DNA from: Bacteroidota bacterium
GTDB taxonomy: Bacteria; Bacteroidota; Ignavibacteria; Palsa-1295
DNA: 64,000 bases
Reading direction: 5' to 3'
Assembly: GCA_021324685.1 (NCBI GenBank)
Contig: JAJPIQ010000045.1
Span: 1 to 64,000, forward strand
Below the pieces are notes generated by a model, which did no database searches, was not told the origin of the DNA, and saw nothing but the letters and a program-made list of their open reading frames with translations. The first letter of the stretch is position 1. Each line of letters starts with the position of its first letter. A program made the position numbers and the translations under genes. Of the stretch, positions 53,901-63,118 are shown in pieces.

Positions 53901-54462
53901 CCAGCCAGTTCTTGGCCTGATCGGCGCTGGCGCGAACGGCTTCGCGGACCGGATCGGGCGTGTCCCCATGAGGAAGAAATAACGCCGGCAGGTCGCTCAC
54001 GCGCGTTTCGGCGCGCGAGGCATCGTCCCCCGAATAGCTAACAATCGCGAGCAGGACGAGTACCGCCATAACGATACAGCAGAACCCGAGGACCTGTCTC
54101 TGTCGGACCATTGCATCAGGGCGTTCTTTCGGCGCCTTGAGCGGAAGGGCAATTTGCTCGACCTTCTCAGTGGAATTTTTCTTGCGTCGCGGCGCACGTT
54201 TTTTCGTGACCGGCTCGGCGGGCTCTTCGACGGTTCGTGCTATTCGTGCCGCTTCGGCGGCTTCGCGTGCTTCTTCCGAGAGCCGCTTCGGCATCGGACG
54301 CTCCCGTGTGGAAGGCGCCGGGGCTTCCATCGCTTCGCGTATCGTGGCATTCGATGAGGGCGCAAGGTAGCTCTCCGGTTCATCGACCAGATGCGTTACA
54401 TTGCCATCGCGCGTGATGCGAATGTAAGGTAATTGTTCCCGAGTCTCGAAATCGTCAGCCAT
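50977..54462 (-). CDS. ftsK: DNA translocase FtsK
   Basis: A 1161-residue septal DNA pump for chromosome dimer resolution and segregation. The N-terminus has a charged cytosolic stretch, then about four transmembrane helices (first FCCIVMAVLVLLAIVSY near 128-145). A long Pro/Glu/Ser-rich linker (about 330-690) leads to the RecA-like motor: Walker A GATGSGKSVG at 815-824 (K821) and Walker B VVIIDELAD near 935. The C-terminal gamma winged helix (SVSLLQRRLKVGYSRAARIM) would read polar KOPS-like sites. Longer than typical FtsK mainly in its N-terminal charged part and linker. Confidence 0.95.
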   Translation of the reverse strand: MADDFETREQLPYIRITRDGNVTHLVDEPESYLAPSSNATIREAMEAPAPSTRERPMPKRLSEEAREAAEAARIARTVEEPAEPVTKKRAPRRKKNSTEKVEQIALPLKAPKERPDAMVRQRQVLGFCCIVMAVLVLLAIVSYSGDDASRAETRVSDLPALFLPHGDTPDPVREAVRASADQAKNWLGLIGAMLANFLINKTIGYAAILYPIFFGAWSLAFFRFTYKQRRRLTLATTFFLITAILFSATMGTAANFFSIPREWFGSVGQFLGVAFTRAIGGAGAFIIYAAAFVVMLVFSIDLDIEKTFLRLQGWWQALVLWSRKKIIEYWERREARQAVRAERRAAEEAEEAAAAAWEPDSEDSVSSAEPPVSDIPEQKERIVNSVGERPKSSPKIVPEPKEVQKVQEAKYHAAAASIESAATPEAQHSNSASPFVTPADIAIPATPSQNPEAGLRNPIPESPVPQPGQPLLKVRPAAKQDAGIPRITRNGQERLGSRSMHFSRLTNGAIAPEEDRSKSVPVSAVTLLAKPAAASPEINAMVTSAAPALAETEMMTSAVEVTPIAGESGLDNIDRSEAVIEPLKPRSKEPKAAIPPPVTLGDEKVLSNEALPHSVSTDSGLPVPRLSEQKAAASAAEDLFHEEGEKPVIPENPYLEMLSKYRIPPLELLTPADPKDALDANDEELAKKGRLLRDKLATFGVDIENITVTPGPVVTLYEFTPAEGIKVSRVENLTDDIALAMKARGIRIIAPIPGRGTIGVEIPNDVAKIVRIRSLFESESFRNTKMNLPLALGKTISGDVYVDDLNKMPHLLIAGATGSGKSVGVNGIIASLLYAKSPRDIKFVIIDPKKIELSLYKKLRKHYLIVSPEAGEDIVTTPMFAVLALKAVELEMERRYDKLAKAAVRSLADYNIKVAQGKLRSTQEEQHYHLPYIVVIIDELADLMITAAREIEEPICRIAQMARAVGIHLILATQRPSVDVITGVIKANFPARIAFQVATRVDSRTILDSMGAEQLMGNGDMLYQPSGTPKPIRLQSPFISTEEVEAIVDAVAVQDGDKLSYTRPWTLPSLREKESDDDFEDEEEVDSRDDLFEDAAKVLVRHQQGSVSLLQRRLKVGYSRAARIMDELEAAGIVGPFDGAKARPVMCETEAELEVVLEGLR

Positions 54463-54665
54463 TCCCGACAGCTTAGGGATACGAAGCCAAATGACGAAAT
54501 GTGTTCTTCGCCATTCGCTCTATTGTCACTCCAATTGTGGGTATAAAGGGAGAAAAGTGGGAAAAGTTCATTGCCCGAAAAATATTTTTAAAAATTGGCT
54601 TTCGATGTTCCATTTTCAATAAAACTTAGTTATATTCGTGTCCTTTGACTCGTTCCAAAACGTCC

Positions 54666-57600
54666 ATGAAAAAGTCCGTCCTTTTATGGCTCTCCTGTTC
54701 AATTTCGCTTTGCGTGTCTTCCACATTCGCGCAAACCCGGGTCTCCTCCGATGGGACCGACTTTATATTCGCTCTGCTGCCGGTCGGCAATAATCAAGCG
54801 ACTTATAATTACCAGAGTAGCTATTGGAGAATACAAGTATCCGGATACGATACCGGGGCCGTCTCAGTTTATTCCTTCGATCCACAAGGGAATGAAATAC
54901 TGCAATGGACTTCTGCCTACGGCTCGGGAACTCCGGCCATGCAACAACTTAATACGTACTCCGCTCAGGCCGGTGCTCCACCCTCGTTTTCTGGGTTCCA
55001 TTTAACTTCGACGAGCCCAGTCAGCGTTCAGCTCTACAGTGAAGGAGATGACAACGGCGAACTTTACCTGCTCTTGCCCACGATCGGATTGGGCACGTCA
55101 TACGTTGCGGAAAGTTATGCAAATGTCCCCGGACAACCGCTGCAAATCAATCCCAAGGTTTGGAATGCCCTGCCGGGCCGTAGTATCGTGCTTCTGACTG
55201 CGGCATATGATAGTACGCACGTTCAGATCATTCCTTCCTGCCGGACCGTCGACGGCCTTTCATCGGGCTCGACTCGTAACATCGTTCTCGAGCGTGGACA
55301 GACCTATCTCATGGAAGCCGATACGTTTGCCTCGGAAGATATCTCGGGAACGACGATCACAAGCGACCGGCCTGTTGCCGTTTTCTCCGGCAATAACAAT
55401 CCTTTACTGCCTGATCTTAGTAGCTATTCACTTACCGTTCCGGGCGATAACTATCGAAACCCGATCGCAGAGGGAATGCTCCCGTTATGGAGTTGGGATT
55501 CAACGGGATATGTTTCCATTCCTTTCTATCCCGTTTCGACAAACGCTACGACTCCCGGGGGCGATGGCGACTTTTATCAATGCTTTGGCATGTCCCCGAT
55601 TTCGGCAACCATTACTGACGGCAGTACGAATTGGACAAATTCCGCTCAGAATGTTATACTCCCAATCAGTATTCAGGATCGTAAGCCGTTTTCCGCTATA
55701 CAATACGATTATTTTACAGGGAACGATACGAAAAATGGGCTGGAGACCTTCACAAGCCCCGATGCCAGTGTTTTAATTCCCACGTCGGCATGGAAGAACG
55801 CGTATGCCTGGGTTGTTCCGCGCAACTCAGAGTATCGCGGTGCCCAATATGTAAATGTCATTGCCCGAACTGCGAGAGTGAATTCAATCAAATTTTTAAA
55901 AGATGGGAAAGCGATCAAAGTCTCGCCGATCGCAACTTATTCAGTACCACAATTTCCAAACCTGACAGGAATTACCTTAGAACTCGCCCCGGGTCTTTAT
56001 CAGGCGTTTGGTGATTCAAATTTTATCGTCTACTCGTACGGTCATACGACCGGGGAGTATAAGGGCGGGTATGGCTATGCCGCTCCCTGCGGGCTGATGC
56101 TTAACGTTCCCAATAACATTCCTCCGATTTTTTCGGTCGATACGTTTTGCCATAGCTGGATCGTTCATATTCACGAGACGCGTCCAGACTATTTACGGAT
56201 TCATTCAGTTCTCATGTATTCGGATTCTGCGACAGCATCGAAACTTGGCCTCAATGTTTCGTTCAATATCAGCCCCATTCAAAAATTTCCCTCTCTTAAG
56301 GATACGGACGAAACGTTTGAAGTTGACGTCGCTGACCCCACAAAGCCGGCATCGGGATTCCTTTATTTCACGGATGGCGAAGGAAAAATGTATGCGCTCG
56401 ATCTTCGATATTTAGGAGCTACCTTTTTCCCACAGTTTTCTCCTTCCTCTTTTTCTGGCCGCGTGATCACTCCCAGTGACACCTGTATTACGATTCATGT
56501 CTGGAATGCCTACTCCACACGATCGATCCCCGTGGACAGGATCGGATTGGATTCTTCTTCCTCGTTCTCCCTCGATACCGTTGGACTCGGGCTACCCAAA
56601 ATGCTTGCCCCGCACGACACAATTACCGTAAGGGTGTGTGCATCCGTCTCCGACCACGATACGATCCATGTCGATACTTTGGCAATCGATGCAGGATGCC
56701 TTTTTCACATTCCGCTCGCGATTACCGGCCTTCTGCCCCGGGTCAACTGGGATCGCGATTCTGCGACGGATACGCTGCTCTGCGGCTCACCGGATACGGT
56801 TCGCATTACCCTCCAAAATAATAGCGCCAATCACACCGAAGAGGTGATCGATTCGATCGTCATTCAAGGTGCTGACGCCACGGAATTTTCGTTCGCGGGA
56901 AATCAGTTCGATTATCCTCAGCTCGTAAACTTCCCGCTCGACTACGGCGAAACCGTTTGGATTGACGTCGCCTTTACCCCCGATATGTCAAAACCGGTTC
57001 CGACACGATGGAACGACCGGCATGCGGAGGTCATCGCCTACAATGAACTGCACAGCAATCCCATTGTTCAATTGACGGCGCGCGTTACTTACGGTCAGAT
57101 CGCGATCGATCGTCCGGAAGTCGATTTCGGAACGATTCCCATCCAGACCTCCAAGACGTCCACCATCCATGTCACCAATACCGGCACCGCCCCGGTCACC
57201 GTCTCGAAAATTCTCATCGGCGATACGGAAGTAACGCTTTCCGGACTTTCGATCGGCGATCCGATCAGCCCCGGACAATCGATCCCTGTCACGCTGACCG
57301 CCACCGCTGCATCGCTCGATAGCGAAACGGTGCTCGTCCAGATCTGGACCTCGTCCGTGTGTACATCTCCGGACACCCTGCTCGTGACGTTCTATGCAGC
57401 CGGCAAGCCGCATGGCGTGCAGTCGCAGATCGTTCCGGCCGCAATTCCTCCGATTTATACCTGCGGAAGATCCTCCGGTGCTGTAACCATTACGAATTTC
57501 GGTCCCGATACGATGCATGTTCTGTCGCTTCATATTGCCGGTTCCGGTATAAACCCCGATTCCACTTTCTTCACACTTGCGAACGGAACTCAAACGGAAG

Positions 57601-58490
57601 CTCTTGATTCCAAGCTTGCCGTCGATTCCATGCTCGCGATCCCCCTTTCCTACCATCCGACGCAGGAAGGATTCCATTCCGCGGTTCTCGAGATTACCTG
57701 GGACAGCCTGGGAACGACGGTCGTCTCGAGTGTGGTCGTGAATGGTGTCTCGAGTACATTGCATACCACCCTTTCCGCATCCATGACCGGGGTCGATACG
57801 AATTATTCCGGTATCATCTCGAATGTCCTGCGAGTTCCGATCGTCCTCGATTCTGCGCTGGATGCCGCAGCCCAGGTATACCGTCTTCCGGTCTCGATCT
57901 CGTTCGACCGCGATCTATTCGAGTACGAAGGGATCGTCCCACTTCCGGGTCTTTTCATTTCCGATTCGAACGTCAGTGACAATGTGAACAAAACCACGGT
58001 ATCGGTCACCCTGAGCGCGACGCAGCCCATACGCATAGCCGGGCAACTGTGTACGTTGAAGTTATTGCCGGTCGTCGCTCAGACCAATACCAGCGAGCTA
58101 TCCCTCGCGGCGCCATTTGGGATCGATTCCACCGGCGACACGCTGTGCCTTGCCAGCGCCATCCATCCGGCGACGATCGTCGTGGGCGATTCCTGTGGAG
58201 ACCGTTTGCTGCGAGAGGCCATGAATATGGAACCTATCGTTATCTCCGGCATCGTTCCGCAGCCTGCAGCCGACAATCTCACGATCCGAATGAACGTCTT
58301 GTCGCCGATGACCATGAGACTGACGTTATCGGACGCACTGGGACGGACCTCGCTCGAGCAATCGACTGCCGCGGCACCAGGAACGAATTCATACCTTCTC
58401 CAGATCGGCCAGCTCCCTCCCGGCTATTACGAGCTTACCGTCGCCGGCGAGGGATGCATTGTGCGAAAACGCATCCTCATCGAGCGATAA
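54666..58490 (+). CDS. Giant T9SS-exported protein with IgGFc-binding-like, choice-of-anchor D and cohesin-like domains
   Basis: A 1274-residue protein with a signal peptide ending TFAQ (ATG 54666 preferred; a TTG at 54645 adds seven residues). The N-terminal about 490 residues (GTDFIFALLPVGNNQATYNY onwards) resemble the IgGFc-binding N-terminal domain family. Several choice-of-anchor D/hydin-like domains follow (FGTIPIQTSKTSTIHVTNTG). Near 1040-1190 a cohesin-like segment is likely (LRVPIVLDSALDAAAQVYRL). A divergent T9SS type A domain (GIVPQPAADNLTIRM to ILIER) ends the protein. Probably a cell-surface adhesin; ligand unknown. Confidence 0.75.
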   Translation: MKKSVLLWLSCSISLCVSSTFAQTRVSSDGTDFIFALLPVGNNQATYNYQSSYWRIQVSGYDTGAVSVYSFDPQGNEILQWTSAYGSGTPAMQQLNTYSAQAGAPPSFSGFHLTSTSPVSVQLYSEGDDNGELYLLLPTIGLGTSYVAESYANVPGQPLQINPKVWNALPGRSIVLLTAAYDSTHVQIIPSCRTVDGLSSGSTRNIVLERGQTYLMEADTFASEDISGTTITSDRPVAVFSGNNNPLLPDLSSYSLTVPGDNYRNPIAEGMLPLWSWDSTGYVSIPFYPVSTNATTPGGDGDFYQCFGMSPISATITDGSTNWTNSAQNVILPISIQDRKPFSAIQYDYFTGNDTKNGLETFTSPDASVLIPTSAWKNAYAWVVPRNSEYRGAQYVNVIARTARVNSIKFLKDGKAIKVSPIATYSVPQFPNLTGITLELAPGLYQAFGDSNFIVYSYGHTTGEYKGGYGYAAPCGLMLNVPNNIPPIFSVDTFCHSWIVHIHETRPDYLRIHSVLMYSDSATASKLGLNVSFNISPIQKFPSLKDTDETFEVDVADPTKPASGFLYFTDGEGKMYALDLRYLGATFFPQFSPSSFSGRVITPSDTCITIHVWNAYSTRSIPVDRIGLDSSSSFSLDTVGLGLPKMLAPHDTITVRVCASVSDHDTIHVDTLAIDAGCLFHIPLAITGLLPRVNWDRDSATDTLLCGSPDTVRITLQNNSANHTEEVIDSIVIQGADATEFSFAGNQFDYPQLVNFPLDYGETVWIDVAFTPDMSKPVPTRWNDRHAEVIAYNELHSNPIVQLTARVTYGQIAIDRPEVDFGTIPIQTSKTSTIHVTNTGTAPVTVSKILIGDTEVTLSGLSIGDPISPGQSIPVTLTATAASLDSETVLVQIWTSSVCTSPDTLLVTFYAAGKPHGVQSQIVPAAIPPIYTCGRSSGAVTITNFGPDTMHVLSLHIAGSGINPDSTFFTLANGTQTEALDSKLAVDSMLAIPLSYHPTQEGFHSAVLEITWDSLGTTVVSSVVVNGVSSTLHTTLSASMTGVDTNYSGIISNVLRVPIVLDSALDAAAQVYRLPVSISFDRDLFEYEGIVPLPGLFISDSNVSDNVNKTTVSVTLSATQPIRIAGQLCTLKLLPVVAQTNTSELSLAAPFGIDSTGDTLCLASAIHPATIVVGDSCGDRLLREAMNMEPIVISGIVPQPAADNLTIRMNVLSPMTMRLTLSDALGRTSLEQSTAAAPGTNSYLLQIGQLPPGYYELTVAGEGCIVRKRILIER

Positions 58491-58510
58491 CGATAGGGCG
58501 CTGTTGAAGG

Positions 58511-58531
58511 TGTGATAACATTCTTATCACA
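58511..58531. terminator. Weak hairpin between convergent genes
   Basis: TGTGATAA at 58511-58518 pairs with TTATCACA at 58524-58531 around a 5-base loop. It lies between the stops of the T9SS gene and adk. It lacks a T-run, so its role as a terminator is only probable. Confidence 0.4.
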
Positions 58532-58542
58532 ACTCGTTTCGC

Positions 58543-59100
58543 CTACAGTACCTTTTCGATCCTGCCGGTAATCTCTTCAATCGTTCCCAGTCCGTCGACG
58601 AGCTTAACGCCACGCGACTGGTCGTAATACGATTTTACGGGCTCGGTCTGGGCGGAATAGACTTCGAGGCGGCGGCGAATCGTCTCGGCGGTATCGTCCT
58701 TGCGGCCCTGTTCCAGGCCGCGGCGGACCATCCGGTCCAGGAGCTCCTGCTCCGGTGCCGTGAGCATGACGATTCGGACGTCCGCAATTCCAAGTTCCGA
58801 GAACAGGCGGTCCAGGGCGCGGGCTTGTTCGAGCGTGCGCGGGAACCCGTCGAGCAAAAATCCCTTGCCTTCGGCGTTGGCTTCGAGCACCTCGCGCACG
58901 AGCCCGATAATGATGTCGTCCGGCACCAGCCCGCCGGACTCGACATAGGTCTTCGCCGTACGGCCGAGCGGCGATCCTTCCGCGATCGCGGCGCGAAGAA
59001 TATCACCGGTAGAAATATGGAGCAAGTTGTGCGAAGCGGCAAGGCGCATGGCCTGCGTTCCTTTGCCGACGCCGGGCGGCCCAAATAAAATTAGGTTCAC
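58543..59100 (-). CDS. adk: Adenylate kinase, short form
   Basis: A 185-residue cytosolic enzyme that interconverts ATP + AMP and 2 ADP. The P-loop is GPPGVGKGT, followed by HISTGDILRAAI and DGFPRTLEQA. The LID region is short (GRKDDTAETIRRRLEVY), as in eukaryotic-cytosolic-like and some bacterial adenylate kinases without a zinc domain. The start is GTG at 59100, right before the first strand (NLILFGPPG). A much longer open frame continues upstream but is antisense to the TPR gene and not coding. Confidence 0.95.
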   Translation of the reverse strand: MNLILFGPPGVGKGTQAMRLAASHNLLHISTGDILRAAIAEGSPLGRTAKTYVESGGLVPDDIIIGLVREVLEANAEGKGFLLDGFPRTLEQARALDRLFSELGIADVRIVMLTAPEQELLDRMVRRGLEQGRKDDTAETIRRRLEVYSAQTEPVKSYYDQSRGVKLVDGLGTIEEITGRIEKVL

Positions 59101-59247
59101 GGGGAGCTTGAATCTGTTTTGAAACTTTGTTAACGATGAGGAATGAGGGGACGGTTTCACGGATCGCGAAGGTCGGCGGTACGATTCCTGCATGAGAATC
59201 CTTTCAGGATGACCCGAAACCGATCGAATCCGAGCAAAGTTGGTCTT

Positions 59248-61206
59248 ATGCTTATGCTCGCGCGTACACTCTCGTTTCTTCGGTCTCTGCGGTTCGCGGT
59301 CCTCCTTCTCGGAAGCCTTATCGCCGTTCCCGGCCGTCCCCTTCTCGCTCAGGAACCCGACGAACCGCGTCAGGCCATTCCCATGAGTCCCTCGGAATAC
59401 GCACAAAAACTGCAACTTGCGGAAGTGTATGAAGAGCGGCGCGATGCCACCAGTGCCGCCCGTTTGTACGGGGAACTCTTTACGATCCACCCGAACGATC
59501 CCGTCGTATTCGATGGCTATACGCGCTCGCTCATGGTGCTCAAACGCTATGACGAAGCCGAGAACATCGTCAAGCGGAGGCTCGACGTCGATGGCTCGCT
59601 CGACATGCAATTGCTCTACGCCCGGCTCGAAGCGAGGATGAACAAGCGCTCCGAAGCGCTCGATGCCTTCCATAAAGCCGAAACGGACGTCAATGCCCAC
59701 GACTGCGCCGCGCTCTTCCCCATTGTCTATGCGATGATGGACGTCTCGTACAATCAGGACGCTTTGGAACTTTTGGACCACATGCGCCAGAACGCTTCCC
59801 AGGACGCCGACATCTGTTCCAGCCAGATCGCCGGACTCTACCTTCGGCTCGGCGATTTCGACCGCGCTTCGAAAGAATTCATCGCGATCCTCAAATCGGG
59901 CGAGGGCAACGTCGGCATGGTCGAGCAACGCCTCGCAGAATACCTCACGGACTCCCTTTCGCGGGCCACGGTGCTCGGTTCGCTCGAACACGAGATCCTC
60001 TCGGCCAATACAGCGACGCCCTCGCGCGCGAACCTGCGATTGCTCGCCTGGCTTTATGGCGAGGAACGGTCCTACGACAAAGCGCTCGCCACGATCATTG
60101 AGATCGACGACCTTTCGAAAGGCGAGCCCGGCAACGAAGGTCCGGAACTCCTGCAATTCGCCGACCGGGCGCGCAGCGAAGGTGCGCTCGAAGTCGCCGC
60201 CCGCGCCTATGCCGAAGCCGGAAAACGACTGAAACAAAACACCGCTTACCAGGGCTCGGCCTACTTCGTCGCGCAAGCCGAACTCGGCGCGCTCAAGACG
60301 TGGGAAGCTTATTACCAGACGGCCCCGGCTCCGAACGATTCGATCGTCAGCCTGGTGTCGCAGTACGAAGCGTTTGCCGCCGGTACCCGCATGAACGACC
60401 TTGCGCTGGACGCGCTCGCACACGCGGGCGCGCTCGCCTATTCGGAACTTTTCGATCTCCCCCGCGCCACGCGGGATTTCGAAGCCGCCCTCGCCTTTAA
60501 CGGCGGCGGCATGACCGATCCACTCCGGACGGCGGCGTTCGGACTCGTGGACATTGCCTATGCTTCGAAGAACTTTCTCCTTGCCGCTCAACGACTGGCG
60601 AAGATCGATGCCATGCTTGCAAATGCCCATAGCCCGAACGAGAAAGACATTCGCGATCATATCATCTACGAACGCGCCCTGGGTGCGTATTACCAATTGA
60701 AATTCGATACCGCGACCACCCTGCTCGGCGAGGTATCGAGCGACGCCTCGAGCGACGATGCGAACGACGCCATTTCCCTCGCGGGAATTATTCAGGAGAG
60801 CAACAATCCTTCCGGTATCGCCGGGCTCCAGCATTTCGCCTTGGGCGCGCTCGACGAAGAAGCCCACGATTACCCGGCGGCCGAAGCTGCCTATCGTTCC
60901 ATTATCGACTCGGAAATGAATGCACCCCTTGCCGACGATGCCACGCTCCGCCACGCCCAGGTGCTCGTAAAACTCGGGCACCCGGAAGCAGCCGTTCAGG
61001 AACTCGATTCGATGCAGACGAAAATGCTCACGAGCCCGCTCCTCGATGTCGCCGCGTTTCGCGAAGCCGAGATCGTCGAACAGGACCTTCACGATAAAAC
61101 CCGCGCGGAAAAACTTTATGAGGACTTCCTCGCCCGCTATCCCAACTCCAATTTCGTTACCGATGCCCGGGACCGTGCCCGCAAACTCCGAGGCGATGCC
61201 TTTTAA
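59248..61206 (+). CDS. TPR-repeat secreted protein
   Basis: A 652-residue protein with a hydrophobic signal sequence (ending LLAQ near residue 36) and many TPR-like helical repeats (LAEVYEERRDATSAARLYGE, YDEAENIVKRR, LYLRLGDFDRASKEF, and the C-terminal AEKLYEDFLARYPNSNFV). The last repeat is of the YfiO/BamD/CpoB type. It probably acts as a periplasmic or outer-membrane-associated scaffold. Alternative in-frame ATGs are at 59209 and 59254. It is divergent from adk with about 150 bases between the chosen starts. Confidence 0.78.
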   Translation: MLMLARTLSFLRSLRFAVLLLGSLIAVPGRPLLAQEPDEPRQAIPMSPSEYAQKLQLAEVYEERRDATSAARLYGELFTIHPNDPVVFDGYTRSLMVLKRYDEAENIVKRRLDVDGSLDMQLLYARLEARMNKRSEALDAFHKAETDVNAHDCAALFPIVYAMMDVSYNQDALELLDHMRQNASQDADICSSQIAGLYLRLGDFDRASKEFIAILKSGEGNVGMVEQRLAEYLTDSLSRATVLGSLEHEILSANTATPSRANLRLLAWLYGEERSYDKALATIIEIDDLSKGEPGNEGPELLQFADRARSEGALEVAARAYAEAGKRLKQNTAYQGSAYFVAQAELGALKTWEAYYQTAPAPNDSIVSLVSQYEAFAAGTRMNDLALDALAHAGALAYSELFDLPRATRDFEAALAFNGGGMTDPLRTAAFGLVDIAYASKNFLLAAQRLAKIDAMLANAHSPNEKDIRDHIIYERALGAYYQLKFDTATTLLGEVSSDASSDDANDAISLAGIIQESNNPSGIAGLQHFALGALDEEAHDYPAAEAAYRSIIDSEMNAPLADDATLRHAQVLVKLGHPEAAVQELDSMQTKMLTSPLLDVAAFREAEIVEQDLHDKTRAEKLYEDFLARYPNSNFVTDARDRARKLRGDAF

Positions 61207-61230
61207 GCGGGAGCGGGAGAGGAACGGAAT

Positions 61231-61254
61231 GTAGCGCATGCTTCAGCTTGCGCT
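61231..61254. repeat. GTAG-type hairpin repeat between convergent genes
   Basis: AGCGCA at 61233-61238 pairs with TGCGCT at 61249-61254 around TGCTTCAGCT. It begins GTAG and has the CTTCAG centre also seen in the hairpin at 19158-19236. It lies between two convergent stop codons and may help end transcription. Confidence 0.5.
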
Positions 61255-61261
61255 CATAAAA

Positions 61262-62359
61262 TTATTTCCGATAAAATGTAACGGATAGCCATGTGGGATT
61301 TCCCCAATTTACTGGACTCGAACCGCCTGGGTACCAGGTGTCGACTGCGAAATCAATTTGTCCTTCCAAATTCTGACCTCGAAGCTCATAGCAAGCGGAA
61401 TCTGGTGTAAACCAAATTAAACGCAATGAACGACCCGCAAACCATTCCGATTGTGCAGTGACATCCGAAAACGGTGTATATATAGATTCAGTATACCAGT
61501 AATCGGAAATAGAGTCCACTGACATTCCATCGGACGATATTGATCCATACAAAAAGAAATTGCTATAATTTATGTAATCGATCGAATAGCTTGTATCCAT
61601 GTAGCCGTCTGAGAACTTGTTCCCATTCCAAAAAAGCTGTTGTGCCGTAGGAGATTGCATTGTTTGGTCCGAAAAAACAGCAATGGCTCTGTGAAAAGAT
61701 GACAATGTGGATAGGGAGAAACTATCTAAAAGTGGACCTACGGAAAATGTCATACTCACCTGCACGAGACTCTTGGAAACGGTATCGGGATAAAAAACAG
61801 AAACGGTGTGACGTCCGATAGATGCAAAAGAAAAAGATACAGTATCGCAATTCGATCGCTGAACAGTATTGCTGTCAAACATCCATATCAATTGATAGGA
61901 TCGAGGGAATTGTTCAGGACTCAAATGAGCAGTGAAAACGATAGGTGCAAGTATCTGAGATTTCGAGGAATCGAATGAAACGGAGATCTCTTCCGGCACG
62001 ACCGTAAACGTATCCGTCACAGAACACAACTTCGCATTGTCGCCCGTTCGAAGGACATCGGCGTGAATAATATGCGGCCCGAGTTTCTGGAAGGTCCAGG
62101 ATACACTCGAAGAGTCGGGCGTTGTGTTAGATGTGAACATGGAGTCGTCGAACGTCCAGCGATAATAGAGCATGGCTTGGGAGCTGAAGTTGATCGTTCC
62201 GTTGAATGTATAGGAACGATTCAATAATCCGGTCTTCGGTCCTGCAATGGAAACAGCATCGGCCGGGGTGGGCGCCGTCGGAGACGAGCAACCGGCCATT
62301 ATTGCCAAAACGAAGATTGGCAGAAGAATTTGAAGAGCACTTCGGTTCAGGACTGGCAT
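61262..62359 (-). CDS. Lipoprotein with PKD/Ig-like domains, unknown function
   Basis: A 365-residue lipoprotein (lipobox IMAGC, Cys about residue 24, then a Ser/Thr/Pro linker). The mature part starts with PKD-like repeats (GLLNRSYTFNGTINFSSQAM, YYRWTFDDS, LGPHIIHADVL), a second similar unit near SVSFDSSKSQILAPIVFTA, and a C-terminal beta-rich domain of about 150 residues that I do not recognise. ATG 62359 is preferred over an upstream start at 62440 because it begins the signal. Codon use is more AT-rich than its neighbours, which may hint at a different origin. Confidence 0.68.
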   Translation of the reverse strand: MPVLNRSALQILLPIFVLAIMAGCSSPTAPTPADAVSIAGPKTGLLNRSYTFNGTINFSSQAMLYYRWTFDDSMFTSNTTPDSSSVSWTFQKLGPHIIHADVLRTGDNAKLCSVTDTFTVVPEEISVSFDSSKSQILAPIVFTAHLSPEQFPRSYQLIWMFDSNTVQRSNCDTVSFSFASIGRHTVSVFYPDTVSKSLVQVSMTFSVGPLLDSFSLSTLSSFHRAIAVFSDQTMQSPTAQQLFWNGNKFSDGYMDTSYSIDYINYSNFFLYGSISSDGMSVDSISDYWYTESIYTPFSDVTAQSEWFAGRSLRLIWFTPDSACYELRGQNLEGQIDFAVDTWYPGGSSPVNWGNPTWLSVTFYRK

Positions 62360-62718
62360 TCGAAGTAAGATCGTATTACTCAATAACTCTCGAACTCGAG
62401 TTTTGTTACACCTCACTGCCGCCGGCCGATGACGATCCAACTTGTACCGTTTTTTTGACTAACTGCCATGACGTGAAATAATCGAGCGTGACACCTGCAA
62501 AAAAAAAAATGGGAATGTGCACTGAATCGTATTCGACCCCGAGATCCGCAATAACGCCTACGCCGATCTCGGCGGACAGGCCGGGCAGAGAATTTTTTTA
62601 GTTTTATTCATTTACGAAATTTTTTTGGGACTACCTTCGGTTAACGCCTCCCCTGTACCACTCGTCACGGCATTTCATTACTGTTCTTTCTGAAACAACA
62701 AGAGATTATAGAGGTGCA
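62360..62718. other. 359-base intergenic region with inverted repeat
   Basis: No gene is seen. CCGAGATC at 62539-62546 is repeated inverted at 62565-62572 with an 18-base loop, and about 18 bases later a run of T begins (62592-62598). An A-run lies near 62500. The region must hold the promoters of the divergent lipoprotein gene and the small gene at 62719. Confidence 0.5.
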
Positions 62719-62964
62719 ATGAGAATACTGGAGGATGTCCACCACCGCCTGAACCGGGAACTTCCACGCTGCAAAACGCACCGCGAAGTGGAAAACCTGT
62801 TTTCGGAAGCCCGGAAGACCCTGACCGAAAGCGAGGCACCGCTGGGCCAGAAGCAGCGTATGTGGGAAAATATCAAAGAGAATCTAAACACGCTTATTCG
62901 CCGCCCCGATATTGTCAATGGCGCTCAAGCCATGATCGACCGGATTTTGAAAAATATATCCTGA
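62719..62964 (+). CDS. Small helical protein of unknown function
   Basis: An 81-residue soluble, mostly helical, charged protein without a signal peptide or recognised domain. It is likely real because GAGGTG at 62709-62714 is a good ribosome-binding site at normal distance, an otherwise rare feature in this window. The next gene is about 150 bases downstream. I cannot assign a function. Confidence 0.6.
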   Translation: MRILEDVHHRLNRELPRCKTHREVENLFSEARKTLTESEAPLGQKQRMWENIKENLNTLIRRPDIVNGAQAMIDRILKNIS

Positions 62965-63118
62965 CTATCTTTCCGGAGTTGTTGTCGTCCTCTCTTCTAA
63001 CCGAGACTTCCATGCGTATTCCCCTCACGAACGCAATATGACAAAAAATTCTTGTCTGGCCCCCTTAAATGATATAGCGGAGAGTAATTGTTTTCCTCTT
63101 CAGGGAGTTACTTATTCG

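Noticed and set aside
59101-61239. A very long minus-strand open frame joined upstream to adk (898 codons in total)
   Set aside because: It is antisense to the TPR gene, has no homologous pattern, and adk starts properly at GTG 59100.
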